This document shows, in pieces, positions 36,137 to 44,824 of a DNA stretch of 59,079 nt. Numbering within the stretch: the stretch's first letter is position 1; each line of letters starts with the position of its first letter. A model generated the notes under the pieces. It made no database searches and was not told the origin of the DNA. It saw only the letters and a program-made list of their open reading frames with translations. Origin of the DNA: an uncultured Dialister sp. (GTDB taxonomy: Bacteria > Bacillota > Negativicutes > Veillonellales > Dialisteraceae); the NCBI GenBank assembly GCA_902462205.1, contig CABQAR010000010.1, positions 1-59,079 of the forward strand, written 5' to 3'. The position numbers and the translations under genes are program-made.

Positions 36137-38032
36137 TCATGCCGTCTCAAAATGCCTGTCGTAGAGCAGGGCCGCATTGAATATCACCAGCACGGAACCC
36201 AGATTGTGTACAAGGGCTCCCGATACGGGATCAAGAACGCCTGTCATGGCCAGAGCCACCGCGATTCCGTTCACCGCCATCGATGCGGCTATGTTTTTCC
36301 TGATCGTTTTGACCGTCCCTGCCGACAGTTTTTTTAAATAGGCCACCTGGGAAATATCGTCCCTCATCAGTGCGATATCCGCCGCTTCCACGGCAATGCC
36401 GCTTCCCATATTTCCCATGGCGATTCCCACATGGGCCGTCTTCAGTGCAGGTGCGTCGTTCACTCCGTCACCAAGCATGCAGGTCTTTTCTCCCTGCGCT
36501 TCCATATCGCCTATGCAGGCCGCTTTATCACCGGGAAGCAAATCCGCCCTGACAGAGGAAATTCCCACTTTCTTTGCGAAATAAGTTGCTGCCAGACCGT
36601 GGTCTCCGGTCAGAAGCACGGAATGTACCCCCATTCCGGACAGGGAGGAAATGACGCTTTCCGCTTCATTCCTTGCCTCATCACAAAGGGCGATCACGCC
36701 TGCCGCTTTCCCCTGTACGGCGACCAGGATGATTCCTTTCCCCTCTCCCTGCAGGCGGCTCAATGTTTCCCTGATTTTCCCGGACAAATCGATACCTTTT
36801 TCCATGAAGAAACGTTCATTCCCGCAGTCCACGGAAATACCCCGGACCTGCGCATGGACGCCTGATCCGGCTTTCATCACGAAAGAATCCGCTTCAGGTA
36901 CGGAAATCCCTCTCTTCTCTGCAAATTCCAGAACTGCCTTCCCCAAGGGGTGCTCGCTCCTCTGTTCCACTGCCGCAGCCAGAGAGAGCAGTTCCCTCTC
37001 CGACAGGGCAGGGTCGCATATTTCCACATCGCTTACTATCGGCTTGCCGTAGGTCAGCGTCCCCGTCTTATCAAAAACCATAGTATGGACTTTTTCCATT
37101 TTCTCCAGACTCTCGCCCGACTTGATCAGGATCCCCCGCTTCGCCGCCTGCCCGATCGCCGCCACGATAGCCGTCGGCGTCGCCAGTACAAGGGCACACG
37201 GGCAGAATACGACAAGGATGGTCACACTTCTTTCCATCGCCTCCGCCATATCCAGACCCATCTGTATATTGAACAGGTACAGGCAGATGGCGATCGCCAG
37301 AGAAAGAGGCACGAGCCGTTCCGCCCATCTGTCCGCCAGAAGCTGCATGGGCGCCTTCCGTTCCTCCGCTTCCCTGACAAGGCGGACGAGTTTCTGGAAT
37401 GAGGAATTTTCACCGTCTTTCGTAACGCGGATATCAATGGCGCCGAAGCAATTGACCGTCCCGCTGAAAACGGAATCGCCTTCTTCCTTATCCACCGGCA
37501 GGGATTCTCCTGTCATCACGGACTGGTTCACCGATGTAATGCCTGAAATGACCTGTCCGTCGGCAGGAATGATTTCTCCCGGCAGGATGCGTACCAGATC
37601 CCCTTCCCGCACCTCAGAGGCAGAAACCATCTCTTCCGCCGGAAATATGCGGCGCGCTTTGACCGGCGCCAATGAAAGCAGATGTGTCACGCCTTTTTTC
37701 GCACGGTCAATCGTCATTGTTTCCAGTATCTCACCGACCGCCATGATGAACGCCACTTCGCCGGCGGCAAATACTTCTCCGATGAATACGGAAGCGGCAA
37801 TGGAAGACGCCACCAAAAGATCGGACGTGATTTTCCTCCTCCGCAAAAGCTCCTTCACGGCTTCAAAAACAATCGGCCCGCCGGAAACTAGAATGGCTCC
37901 CCACGCAGGATCCACGGGGAATGCCAGCCATCCCATCATCATGCAGAAACTGGCAGCCATGAAGATACCGCTGATGGCAGTCATCATTTTACCGGAACAG
38001 AATAAACATATCTTTTCAAAGAAGGGTTCCAT
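36137..38032 (-). CDS. Heavy-metal P-type ATPase (CPC type)
   Basis: A 631-residue P1B ATPase for metal export at the inner membrane. Landmarks are TGES (174-177), the transmembrane metal site CPC (277-279), the phosphorylated Asp321 in DKTGTLTYG, the SEHPLG nucleotide-binding motif, and the hinge GDGVNDAPAL. It lacks the N-terminal heavy-metal-associated domain with CxxC, so it is a short form. TM8 reads GSVLVIFNAALLY, as in many Firmicute zinc/cadmium/copper pumps; the specificity cannot be settled from it. ATG at 38032 follows GGACAGGGA. A CsoR-like operator in the promoter favours copper or a related ion. Confidence 0.9.
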   Translation of the reverse strand: MEPFFEKICLFCSGKMMTAISGIFMAASFCMMMGWLAFPVDPAWGAILVSGGPIVFEAVKELLRRRKITSDLLVASSIAASVFIGEVFAAGEVAFIMAVGEILETMTIDRAKKGVTHLLSLAPVKARRIFPAEEMVSASEVREGDLVRILPGEIIPADGQVISGITSVNQSVMTGESLPVDKEEGDSVFSGTVNCFGAIDIRVTKDGENSSFQKLVRLVREAEERKAPMQLLADRWAERLVPLSLAIAICLYLFNIQMGLDMAEAMERSVTILVVFCPCALVLATPTAIVAAIGQAAKRGILIKSGESLEKMEKVHTMVFDKTGTLTYGKPIVSDVEICDPALSERELLSLAAAVEQRSEHPLGKAVLEFAEKRGISVPEADSFVMKAGSGVHAQVRGISVDCGNERFFMEKGIDLSGKIRETLSRLQGEGKGIILVAVQGKAAGVIALCDEARNEAESVISSLSGMGVHSVLLTGDHGLAATYFAKKVGISSVRADLLPGDKAACIGDMEAQGEKTCMLGDGVNDAPALKTAHVGIAMGNMGSGIAVEAADIALMRDDISQVAYLKKLSAGTVKTIRKNIAASMAVNGIAVALAMTGVLDPVSGALVHNLGSVLVIFNAALLYDRHFETA

Positions 38033-38072
38033 ACATAATCCCTGTCCTTCCATAGAGTTTCTTTTCTGTTTC

Positions 38073-38101
38073 ATTATACCTATAGGGGTATATGTACTCA
38101 A
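38073..38101 (-). promoter_or_regulatory. Metal-ATPase promoter with CsoR-like operator
   Basis: Minus-strand TTGAGT (38096-38101), 17-base spacer, TATAAT (38073-38078). The spacer contains ATACCCCTATAGGTAT (38076-38091), a near-palindrome of the G/C-tract type bound by CsoR/RcnR-family metal repressors. Confidence 0.7.
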
Positions 38102-38206
38102 TAATTAATCATTTCCGTTTGTTCCTTACCATACAAAAGGAGACAGTTGTACAATAACTGCCGGTTCCGCAGGTTTGTCCCATATCACGCTTATGGTTTC
38201 TCCGCA

Positions 38207-38240
38207 ATAAAAAAACAGCAAACCATTTCTGATTTACTGT
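38207..38240 (-). terminator. Terminator of the small membrane protein gene
   Basis: Minus-strand stem ACAGTAAATC/GGTTTGCTGT (two G-T pairs) followed by seven T residues. Confidence 0.75.
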
Positions 38241-38276
38241 CTTTCATCCATATGATTTATCCGGCAGGGCCGTTTT

Positions 38277-38537
38277 TTACTTATCCTGGAAAAAATGGTT
38301 TCCATGCATCAGGGACGTGGTCGCATCCTGATGGAGAAATTCTCCTCCCAGCGGATCGGTGAGAGAAGAAACGGTCAGTATCGTGTACACGCAGGTAAAC
38401 AAGAAGAAAAGCACCTTATTTCCCTGCAGTCGCTGGGCGATCCTGCCTGCCATATAATTTGCAGAGGCCAGATGGTCCTTATTGATTTCCCTGATTCCGC
38501 CAGCCAACGGCAGACGCATGCGCCGTACTGATTTCAT
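38277..38537 (-). CDS. Small predicted membrane protein
   Basis: An 86-residue product with no recognised family. The N-terminus is strongly basic (KSVRRMRLPLAGGIREINK). It has one hydrophobic segment near residues 42-60 (NKVLFFLFTCVYTILTVSSL) and a polar, His-rich C-terminus, so it is a small single-pass protein with its N-terminus probably inside. AAGGAG lies nine bases before the ATG at 38537, the promoter is good and a terminator follows, which argues that it is real. Confidence 0.65.
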   Translation of the reverse strand: MKSVRRMRLPLAGGIREINKDHLASANYMAGRIAQRLQGNKVLFFLFTCVYTILTVSSLTDPLGGEFLHQDATTSLMHGNHFFQDK

Positions 38538-38587
38538 AGAAACCATCTCCTTTCCGCAAATACGTATAATCCTTACTTTTCACCCGT

Positions 38588-38617
38588 ATTATACCCATAC
38601 ATGTATACCATTTTCAA
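38588..38617 (-). promoter_or_regulatory. Promoter with palindromic spacer
   Basis: Minus-strand TTGAAA (38612-38617), 18-base spacer, TATAAT (38588-38593) with GGG before it. The spacer contains the perfect palindrome ATACATGTAT (38597-38606), a possible operator for the small membrane protein gene. Confidence 0.65.
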
Positions 38618-38691
38618 GGGTTATTTATAACCTTTTGTAAGTTATCATACATATTATTCGGTATTATGTCCGAAACTTCGAATGAGGAAGA

Positions 38692-38722
38692 AAATAAAAA
38701 CACGCCTCTTTTTTAAGGCGTG
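38692..38722 (-). terminator. Terminator of the thiD operon
   Basis: Minus-strand stem CACGCCT/AGGCGTG with an A-rich loop, followed by TTTTTATTTT. Confidence 0.85.
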
Positions 38723-38737
38723 CCCTTCAAACTGCTT

Positions 38738-39319
38738 TTACAGCTTATTCATTTCATCTAGCGTCAGGGAGAAGCTGCCGGCAAAATGCTCCAGAAACCA
38801 GTCGACTTCTTTTAAACGGAGTTTCCGCAGCTTATTTTCCGTCGTGCGGAATGCTTCTTCGAATTCGCTGTTCCCTGCCTGTATTTCTTCCGCGCATTTC
38901 AGATAGGCGGACAGTGTATCCGCCGCTTTCGCCAGCGGCCAGAGGTCATCTTTCTCCATATCCACAAGGTACGGCCTGTAGGAAGGCTTCAATTCCTCCG
39001 GCAGCGTATGCAGCAGTCGGTTCCTTGCCTTATCCTCTATTTCCTGATACCTGTCATGCAGGTCATCGGTGAAATATTTCACCGGCGTCGGCATATCCCC
39101 GGTGAAGACCTCGCTCGCGTCATGGTAGACGGCAAGCATAGCGCAATGCTCCGCGTCACAGGGCTCATGGAATATTTTCTCCCGGATCAGCGCCAGTCCA
39201 TGAGCGATGACCACGGTCTGCAGGGTATGCTCCGCGTCATTTTCCGGAAATGAATTCCTCATGAGGCCCCAGCGCTGTATATATTTCATCCTTGCCAGAT
39301 AGGCAAAAAAAGTATGCAT
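38738..39319 (-). CDS. HD-domain 5'-deoxynucleotidase (YfbR-like)
   Basis: A 193-residue HD-fold hydrolase that removes phosphate from deoxyribonucleoside monophosphates in characterised members. The N-terminus FFAYLARMKYIQRWGLMRN is diagnostic of the YfbR group. The metal ligands are the His of ENDAEH, the HD pair in VYHDASEVFTGDMPTPVKY, and the Asp of KAADTLSAYLKC. ATG at 39319 shares one base with the thiD stop (TAATG), so the genes are translationally coupled. It ends the operon before a terminator. Confidence 0.88.
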   Translation of the reverse strand: MHTFFAYLARMKYIQRWGLMRNSFPENDAEHTLQTVVIAHGLALIREKIFHEPCDAEHCAMLAVYHDASEVFTGDMPTPVKYFTDDLHDRYQEIEDKARNRLLHTLPEELKPSYRPYLVDMEKDDLWPLAKAADTLSAYLKCAEEIQAGNSEFEEAFRTTENKLRKLRLKEVDWFLEHFAGSFSLTLDEMNKL

Positions 39320-40125
39320 TATAAATTCCCCCAATGGGTTCCATAGAACCAGAAATGATGGACCGGCCCGTTCCCATGTCCGATTTTTTCGGACTGCGCG
39401 GCCTGAATAGCGCCAGTCAGATACCTTTTGGCTTCGCCCACCGCTTCCGTAAGCCCCAGTCCTCTGGCCAGCATGACTGCCAGGGCGCTGGAAAGCGTGC
39501 AGCCCGTGCCGTGGGTATTTTCCGTTTCCACCCGCACACCGGCAAAACGATGGAACTCTTTCCCGTCAAACAGGATGTCCAGCGCGTCGTTGACCCTGTG
39601 CCCGCCTTTGACAAGGACGGCACGGCAGCCGTACTCCATCATTTTTTCCGCCGCTTTTTCCATATCTTTTTCTGTATGGATTTCCATTCCCGACAGAACC
39701 TGCGCTTCGGGAATATTCGGCGTGATCAGGGTCGCTTCGGGAATCAGTATCTGTTTATACGTTTCAATGGCGTCTTCTTCAAGAAGGACGGCGCCGGTCG
39801 TGGCCACCATGACAGGATCCACCACCAGCGGCGGCCCCTGATGGGCACGGATGAAACGAGCCACGGTGTTCACGATGTCCGGCGTGCTGAGCATGCCCGT
39901 CTTCACACCGTCAGGAGGAATATCGTCATAAATCGCTTCCAGCTGGGCAGCCACCATTTCAGGCGGCGTATTGGCCACCATCGACACACCAGTCGTATTC
40001 TGTGCCGTCAATGCACAGATGCAGCTCATGCCGTATGTCCCCAATGCGGCAAAGGTTTTCAGATCCGCCTGTATGCCTGCGCCGCCGGAGGAATCCGAGC
40101 CTGCGATCGTCAGCAGTTTTTTCAT
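39319..40125 (-). CDS. thiD: Hydroxymethylpyrimidine (phosphate) kinase
   Basis: Phosphorylates HMP and HMP-P in thiamine pyrophosphate synthesis. The 268-residue ribokinase-fold product begins KKLLTIAGSDSSGGAGIQADLKT and has the catalytic-loop motif NTHGTGCTLSSALA, with DPVMVATTGAVLL in the middle. AAGGAAG precedes the ATG. Its start overlaps the upstream gene stop by four bases (ATGA). No TPP riboswitch is seen and no other thi genes are in the window. Confidence 0.94.
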   Translation of the reverse strand: MKKLLTIAGSDSSGGAGIQADLKTFAALGTYGMSCICALTAQNTTGVSMVANTPPEMVAAQLEAIYDDIPPDGVKTGMLSTPDIVNTVARFIRAHQGPPLVVDPVMVATTGAVLLEEDAIETYKQILIPEATLITPNIPEAQVLSGMEIHTEKDMEKAAEKMMEYGCRAVLVKGGHRVNDALDILFDGKEFHRFAGVRVETENTHGTGCTLSSALAVMLARGLGLTEAVGEAKRYLTGAIQAAQSEKIGHGNGPVHHFWFYGTHWGNL

Positions 40126-40598
40126 GGTTCTTCCTTTTTGATTTTTTTCAGCTCAGGCGTAAAATAGGCAATCAGTTTCCCCTGCCTCCACTGCACGTCA
40201 TAGTCGATCACCGCGATGGAAGCCGGTTCGAATTTAATCGCCGCATTTCCCACAGAAAGCAGGTATGACTGCAGGAAAGGATGGTGGCTGACAAGGGCAA
40301 GCGGTGCCCCGTCGGTCAGGATATGGTCCGCAATCCGCCGGAAATCTCCCTGCAGAAGCTCTTCCGTCATGTGGAGCCCTTCCGCAAAGCATTCTTCAGA
40401 CAGGATCCGTGCCGTCTGCCGCGTCCGCAGGAACGGGCTCGTAAAAATACGGAGCGGCCGTTCCTTCAGGAAATGGGACAGCATCCTCGCCGTTTTCCGC
40501 GCCTGGCTTTTCCCTTCCTTGGTCAATTTCCTTTCTCTGTTCACATTCTCTTCCGTCTGGGGCTCTGCTTCCCCGTGGCGCATCAGAATTAAATACAT
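40122..40598 (-). CDS. SixA-like histidine phosphatase
   Basis: A 158-residue member of the histidine phosphatase superfamily. The phosphoacceptor is His8 in LILMRHGEAEP. The second His appears in LALVSHHPFLQSYLL and Arg pairs in FTSPFLRTRQTARIL. This short layout fits SixA, which dephosphorylates phosphohistidine proteins. AAGGAG lies upstream. It overlaps thiD by four bases. Confidence 0.88.
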   Translation of the reverse strand: MYLILMRHGEAEPQTEENVNRERKLTKEGKSQARKTARMLSHFLKERPLRIFTSPFLRTRQTARILSEECFAEGLHMTEELLQGDFRRIADHILTDGAPLALVSHHPFLQSYLLSVGNAAIKFEPASIAVIDYDVQWRQGKLIAYFTPELKKIKKEEP

Positions 40599-40636
40599 TT
40601 ATCCTCGACTCCTTTTTGCGATGGAGGAAACCTCCG

Positions 40637-41353
40637 TCATTGTCCTTTATTTTCAGCCGTATCCCTGTTGTCTCCGTCTTTTCCTGCCTTGGCCGCGTCA
40701 CCGGCGGAGAAAGCCCTCTTTTCATTATACTGGTCTTTCTCTGCACCGCTGGTGGCGTATTTGACGGAAAGATTCTTTCCGATCGTCGTGAAAGTCTGTT
40801 CGATCGGGCCTCCGTTGGCAAGGACTCTGGACACAGCCACCCGCCCGTCTTTAATCCGGATAAGGGCGGTGAGCTCATTTTTCATCCGTGTTTCTGTTTT
40901 TCCGCTTTCCTGGTCCTTGATCTGCACCCGTTCGGAAAGCTCTATGATAGAAAGCTTTTTCAGCTGGTCAGGGTTCATATACATGCGGTCCGCCGGGAAA
41001 TCAAAATAAACCGTGCCATCCATCACATATATGGCCCGCGTCCGGATATAATCGCCGGACGGCTCTTCCAGCTGGGCGTGATCTACGGCAAGCAATCCCT
41101 TTTCCGTTTTCGCCGGCACAAGATAGATGGTCTCTCCTGCCGCTGGTTCCTTATCTTCCTGCCACTTCGCTTCGTGGATCGGGATCTGGATGGGCAGGTA
41201 ATTCCTTTCATAAAAACCACCATGGAATTCAATTGCCGCCGGCACTTCATATTCAACGCCGTCCAGAAGGGTGGAACGGTAATCCGCCCTCGTCCAGACG
41301 AGGAATCCCACCTCCAGAAGAGCGGTAATGCCGAAGAGGATCATTTTATTCAT
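40637..41353 (-). CDS. GDYXXLXY domain protein
   Basis: A 238-residue protein with an N-terminal hydrophobic anchor (MNKMILFGITALLEVGFLVW) and an extracytoplasmic domain. The motif reads GDYIRTRAIYVMDGTVYFDFPADRMYMN, a variant of the GDYXXLXY family usually encoded next to DUF2157. It overlaps the DUF2157 gene by eight bases (41346-41353). The function of the family is unknown; partnership with DUF2157 is inferred from constant pairing. The C-terminus is Lys/Asp/Gln-rich. Confidence 0.8.
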   Translation of the reverse strand: MNKMILFGITALLEVGFLVWTRADYRSTLLDGVEYEVPAAIEFHGGFYERNYLPIQIPIHEAKWQEDKEPAAGETIYLVPAKTEKGLLAVDHAQLEEPSGDYIRTRAIYVMDGTVYFDFPADRMYMNPDQLKKLSIIELSERVQIKDQESGKTETRMKNELTALIRIKDGRVAVSRVLANGGPIEQTFTTIGKNLSVKYATSGAEKDQYNEKRAFSAGDAAKAGKDGDNRDTAENKGQ

Positions 41354-42941
41354 ACTTTTCCCCTCCTTCATCATTCTTCTGTCCCGTCGCTTCCGACGCC
41401 TTTTCCTGTCCGTTTGAAGGAGCCGCTATATCCGTATTTCCCGGAATAGGAGTCTGTCCTTCCTTCTTCCTTATAGCCTTCCGCCTCGGCCTTCTTCCCC
41501 GGCGCGGAATAAATGTCAGACCGCATACGACAAAAGCAATCACGGCGACGACAAGGAAAAACATCCCCCGCTGCCCGAACGTGAGCGCCGAATCAACGAC
41601 ACGCATGGCTCCGGCGGCTATCAGAAGAAGCGCGCCCGTCCATTTCAGAAGGTCGGACCCTCTCTGGTATCCGCTGCCGATGACAGCCAGTGCGAGAAAC
41701 GCGGCAAACGTGGAAATCACGATGGCGGAAGCCGCCCCGGTCGTTTCAAAAACAGCAACGGAAGCAGCGATCAGCATTGCAAACGGCGTCAGTCCCGCCA
41801 GAATGGCCAGCCATTCCCGTTTCAGTTCCATGCGGCTGATGAGTACGGCATCGATGGCCAGAATGACAAAGAACAGCGTCCATAATGTCCAGCTTCCTGA
41901 AATATTTGCCCACACCGGCCCCCATGAACCTTCCAGAAGCACGCCGAATACGGCGGCGCCGCCAAACAGTTTCAGCGCTTCTGCCGCAGAGCCCCATGAG
42001 GCAAGCATGCTGCCTGCCATCCATGTGAGGGCCGCCGCAAGGGAAAAGAACATCGTCTGCCAGAGGATGTTGGACGCCGTCCAGAAAATCAGCGCCAGAA
42101 CGCAGACCGCCCAGAACCATGAATAACAGACCACCGCTTTATGCCGCCGTTCGCCCAGCAGGCGGACAAGCAGCGGAAGCGCCAGCACGAGGAATATCCA
42201 CGAAACCGCCTCAGGCCACCCCTGATAAGGCGACAGGCGGTAGACAAGCACGGCGGAAGCCATGTAAATCATGCCCAGTCCGGCAGAAGAACAGATGAAA
42301 CCCATGACCAGCAGGAAAACAGAGACGATCACCGCCAGTATGAACCAGTCATTGGACAGCTTGAAGGAATCATTCACCATCCAGACGGCGCCTAAGACCG
42401 CCACTCCGTGGAATACGCCTGCCGCCTCACGCAGCACGTCGGGAATGCTGTGATGGTACGTACCGGAAGGAATCAGCCGGGAGCGCAGGGATTCCTTTGC
42501 GGCTTCCCCCGCCCTCACGCCTATTTCCTCTGCCGGCGCCCGTCTGTCCTTCCCGCCGGTCAGCAAGTCGGACATCGTTCCATAATCAAGGCTGTCTCCT
42601 GCCGCTTCGAGCGGATAATAGCTTTTATCTATCACGGGAGGATCTTCAATCAGCCTGTCCTTCCACAGAATCCCCGCCAGCAGCAGGAGGGAAAGAAGCA
42701 ACGGCACCATGGCCATCATGAACCGCTCATCCTGAGAAAGGCTGCTCCAGAAACCGGCACAGACAAAAATCAGTCCGACCAGAAGGCATACCGCCGCCAG
42801 TACGAAAAGGCCTTCCCCGTGGGAGTGCCTTTCCTCATTTTTGTAGAAAGAAAGAATCGAATCCCCCTCTCCGCGTGTGATGAGTTCTTCTTCAATCCAC
42901 CGGGGGACTTCTTTTTTCAGCCATTTGAAATGATTCATCAT
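41346..42941 (-). CDS. DUF2157 membrane protein
   Basis: A 531-residue inner membrane protein. A short cytoplasmic N-terminus (MMNHFKWLKKEVPRWIEEEL) with the DUF2157 pattern is followed by about 12 hydrophobic segments, and the C-terminus is basic then polar. ATG at 42941 is chosen because AGAGGA lies just before it. It starts the operon that ends with the YfbR-like gene. Its function is unknown. Confidence 0.82.
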   Translation of the reverse strand: MMNHFKWLKKEVPRWIEEELITRGEGDSILSFYKNEERHSHGEGLFVLAAVCLLVGLIFVCAGFWSSLSQDERFMMAMVPLLLSLLLLAGILWKDRLIEDPPVIDKSYYPLEAAGDSLDYGTMSDLLTGGKDRRAPAEEIGVRAGEAAKESLRSRLIPSGTYHHSIPDVLREAAGVFHGVAVLGAVWMVNDSFKLSNDWFILAVIVSVFLLVMGFICSSAGLGMIYMASAVLVYRLSPYQGWPEAVSWIFLVLALPLLVRLLGERRHKAVVCYSWFWAVCVLALIFWTASNILWQTMFFSLAAALTWMAGSMLASWGSAAEALKLFGGAAVFGVLLEGSWGPVWANISGSWTLWTLFFVILAIDAVLISRMELKREWLAILAGLTPFAMLIAASVAVFETTGAASAIVISTFAAFLALAVIGSGYQRGSDLLKWTGALLLIAAGAMRVVDSALTFGQRGMFFLVVAVIAFVVCGLTFIPRRGRRPRRKAIRKKEGQTPIPGNTDIAAPSNGQEKASEATGQKNDEGGEKYE

Positions 42942-42988
42942 AGAGTCCTCTGCAAACAAATTATCTGTAAGACAATATCCGCCATACG

Positions 42989-43034
42989 GAAAAAAGGCGG
43001 TGATGAATAGGATATTCCATTTCCACCACCGCCT
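42989..43034 (-). terminator. uspA terminator
   Basis: Minus-strand stem GGCGGTG/CACCGCC around a 24-base loop, followed by TTTTTTCC. Confidence 0.8.
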
Positions 43035-43047
43035 CCAAAATCTTAAG

Positions 43048-43497
43048 TTATTTTACGATAAGCACCGGGCAGCTGCCGCGGCTTACGATGTAGCTGGAAA
43101 CAGAACCCATGAAAATGCCTTTCAGCGGTCCAAGACCTCTGCTGCCCATCACGATGAGATCGCATTTCTTTTCTTCCGCCATGCTCAACAGGACGGGTCC
43201 CGGCGAACCGATTTCAAAAAGCGTTTCATAAGCCACACCTTCCGGAACGGATTCCACCGCTTCCGCCAGATCTTTTTTGCACTGTGCTTCCAGGTCCTCT
43301 GAAAGCTTGGAGGTCAGGCATCCTTCCGCAATGGAGACCTGGTCAAAATTGCTCATGGCGGAAACCATATTGCAGACAGATGCAATATAGAGCTTGGTGC
43401 CATCGCCGGCAGCAGCCAGATCCACAGCCTGTGCCATCGCTTTCTTTGCATGAGCAGATCCGTCATAAGGAACAAGGATATTCTTATACTTCAACAT
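43048..43497 (-). CDS. Universal stress protein (UspA family)
   Basis: A 149-residue single-domain protein. The N-terminal NILVPYDGSAHAKKAM and the C-terminal GSRGLGPLKGIFMGSVSSYIVSR give the ATP-binding pattern G-2x-G-9x-G(S), so an ATP-binding UspA is likely. GAGAGGCGG precedes the ATG and a terminator follows, so it stands alone. Confidence 0.92.
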   Translation of the reverse strand: MLKYKNILVPYDGSAHAKKAMAQAVDLAAAGDGTKLYIASVCNMVSAMSNFDQVSIAEGCLTSKLSEDLEAQCKKDLAEAVESVPEGVAYETLFEIGSPGPVLLSMAEEKKCDLIVMGSRGLGPLKGIFMGSVSSYIVSRGSCPVLIVK

Positions 43498-43622
43498 AGA
43501 AATTCCGCCTCTCTTTCAGAGAATTTTTATTTTTTCCATTATACCATGAAATAAATGGAAAACGTATGCCTTTCTATTATTTTCTCAATCCTGAAACAAG
43601 GGAAACAAAAAATTGACGCAGC

Positions 43623-43650
43623 AAAAAACACACCGCCGAAGCAGTGTGTC
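43623..43650 (-). terminator. MBL-fold gene terminator
   Basis: Minus-strand stem ACACACTGC/GCGGTGTGT (one G-T pair) closed by a TTCG tetraloop, followed by TTTTTTG. Confidence 0.9.
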
Positions 43651-43655
43651 CGTGG

Positions 43656-44729
43656 TTAAAAAGTAAACATGTTCGAATCCGGCTTCCGATACGGGTTGTG
43701 GAATGGGATGACCATGGAGAAATGGTTCTGTTCCATCAGCATTTCCATTTCTTTTTCCGTCGTATGGTTCGGCCACAGGACGAGCTCCGCCCGGCCGTTT
43801 TCATAATATTCCGCCGCTTTCCCGTAGCCGTGTATGCTGCCTGTCATGAGTATCTGCAAATCGGAATGGCCGGCGATCAGTTCCCTGCTGTCCGCTCTGG
43901 AAAGCTGGGCATCTGTCAGAAAATAAATGCCGTTATCCCCGATCGTTTTTCCATCCCACTCCGAAAAGCTTTCATAAGGAAGCATGCAGACCTCTTCTCT
44001 TGTGAAATAACGCCTGTGCCCCAGCCGTTTCCATTCATCATAGAGCGGCTCCGCCATATGGATCGGACGGCTTTCCTTCAGATGGCGGAGCATATGGACA
44101 GCCATCGACAGGCCTCGCCCGAAATGGGGCACGGGAAGAAGGATCGGACGTCCGGTTCCTGCCAGACGCTCTACCTTATCCAGCACCGCTTTCCGCATTT
44201 CCACCCCTGTATCCCCTCGTGCATATGCCGCGTCAAGGACGGCCATGTCAGCCGTATGTCCGCGCACGTCGTCGCAGATATAGAACGGGTCTCCTTCCCG
44301 GTAATCGCCGGAGAAGAATATTTTCTTCCCCTCACAGGATATATCGTACCAAACGGCTCCTGCGCAGTGGCCTGTCCGCCCCCAACGGAAAAAGAAATCC
44401 GGTTCCAGTTCCAGATCAGGCGCGGTAGAATCGAGTATCATCGTATTTTTCGGCTTGTAATGGATCTGCCTGTACGCCTGGTTCGTAAGCAGGACCGGCC
44501 CTTCGAAACCCATGTACTCCAAATGCTCGATCGCGCCCGTGTGGTCACGATGGGAATGGGTGATGAAAAGGTATTCCGCCTGTGAAATCTGTTCTGTTGT
44601 GAGATCGGGCACCCGATCGAGTCCGTCTGTCGAGGTTCCTGCATCCACGATAAAAGCGTGGCGCTCACCTTCGACAAAAAAGCAACTGCGCCCGAAATCG
44701 CCGCAGCCGCCTGCAATAGTAATCTGCAT
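43656..44729 (-). CDS. MBL-fold metallohydrolase
   Basis: A 357-residue cytoplasmic metallo-beta-lactamase-fold hydrolase. The metal motif is THSHRDHTGAI (His58, His60, Asp62, His63), followed by GHCAGAVW, SGDYREGDPF and a C-terminal PFHNPYRKP. This layout recalls RNA-processing or exonuclease-like MBL proteins, but the beta-CASP region is not clearly seen, so the substrate is left open. ATG at 44729 is preferred over 44735, which overlaps GGAG. Confidence 0.8.
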   Translation of the reverse strand: MQITIAGGCGDFGRSCFFVEGERHAFIVDAGTSTDGLDRVPDLTTEQISQAEYLFITHSHRDHTGAIEHLEYMGFEGPVLLTNQAYRQIHYKPKNTMILDSTAPDLELEPDFFFRWGRTGHCAGAVWYDISCEGKKIFFSGDYREGDPFYICDDVRGHTADMAVLDAAYARGDTGVEMRKAVLDKVERLAGTGRPILLPVPHFGRGLSMAVHMLRHLKESRPIHMAEPLYDEWKRLGHRRYFTREEVCMLPYESFSEWDGKTIGDNGIYFLTDAQLSRADSRELIAGHSDLQILMTGSIHGYGKAAEYYENGRAELVLWPNHTTEKEMEMLMEQNHFSMVIPFHNPYRKPDSNMFTF

Positions 44730-44824
44730 ACACATCTCCGTTGATGTAATTTGTTCAGTTAAGCACCACGCTTGTGATTACGTTCAATATACCATATTTC
44801 AAAAGAAACAGCAAAATCCGCCGG

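Noticed and set aside
38033..43047. TPP riboswitch for the thiD operon
   Set aside because: No CTGAGA/ACCTGA-type core was found upstream of DUF2157 or within the operon.
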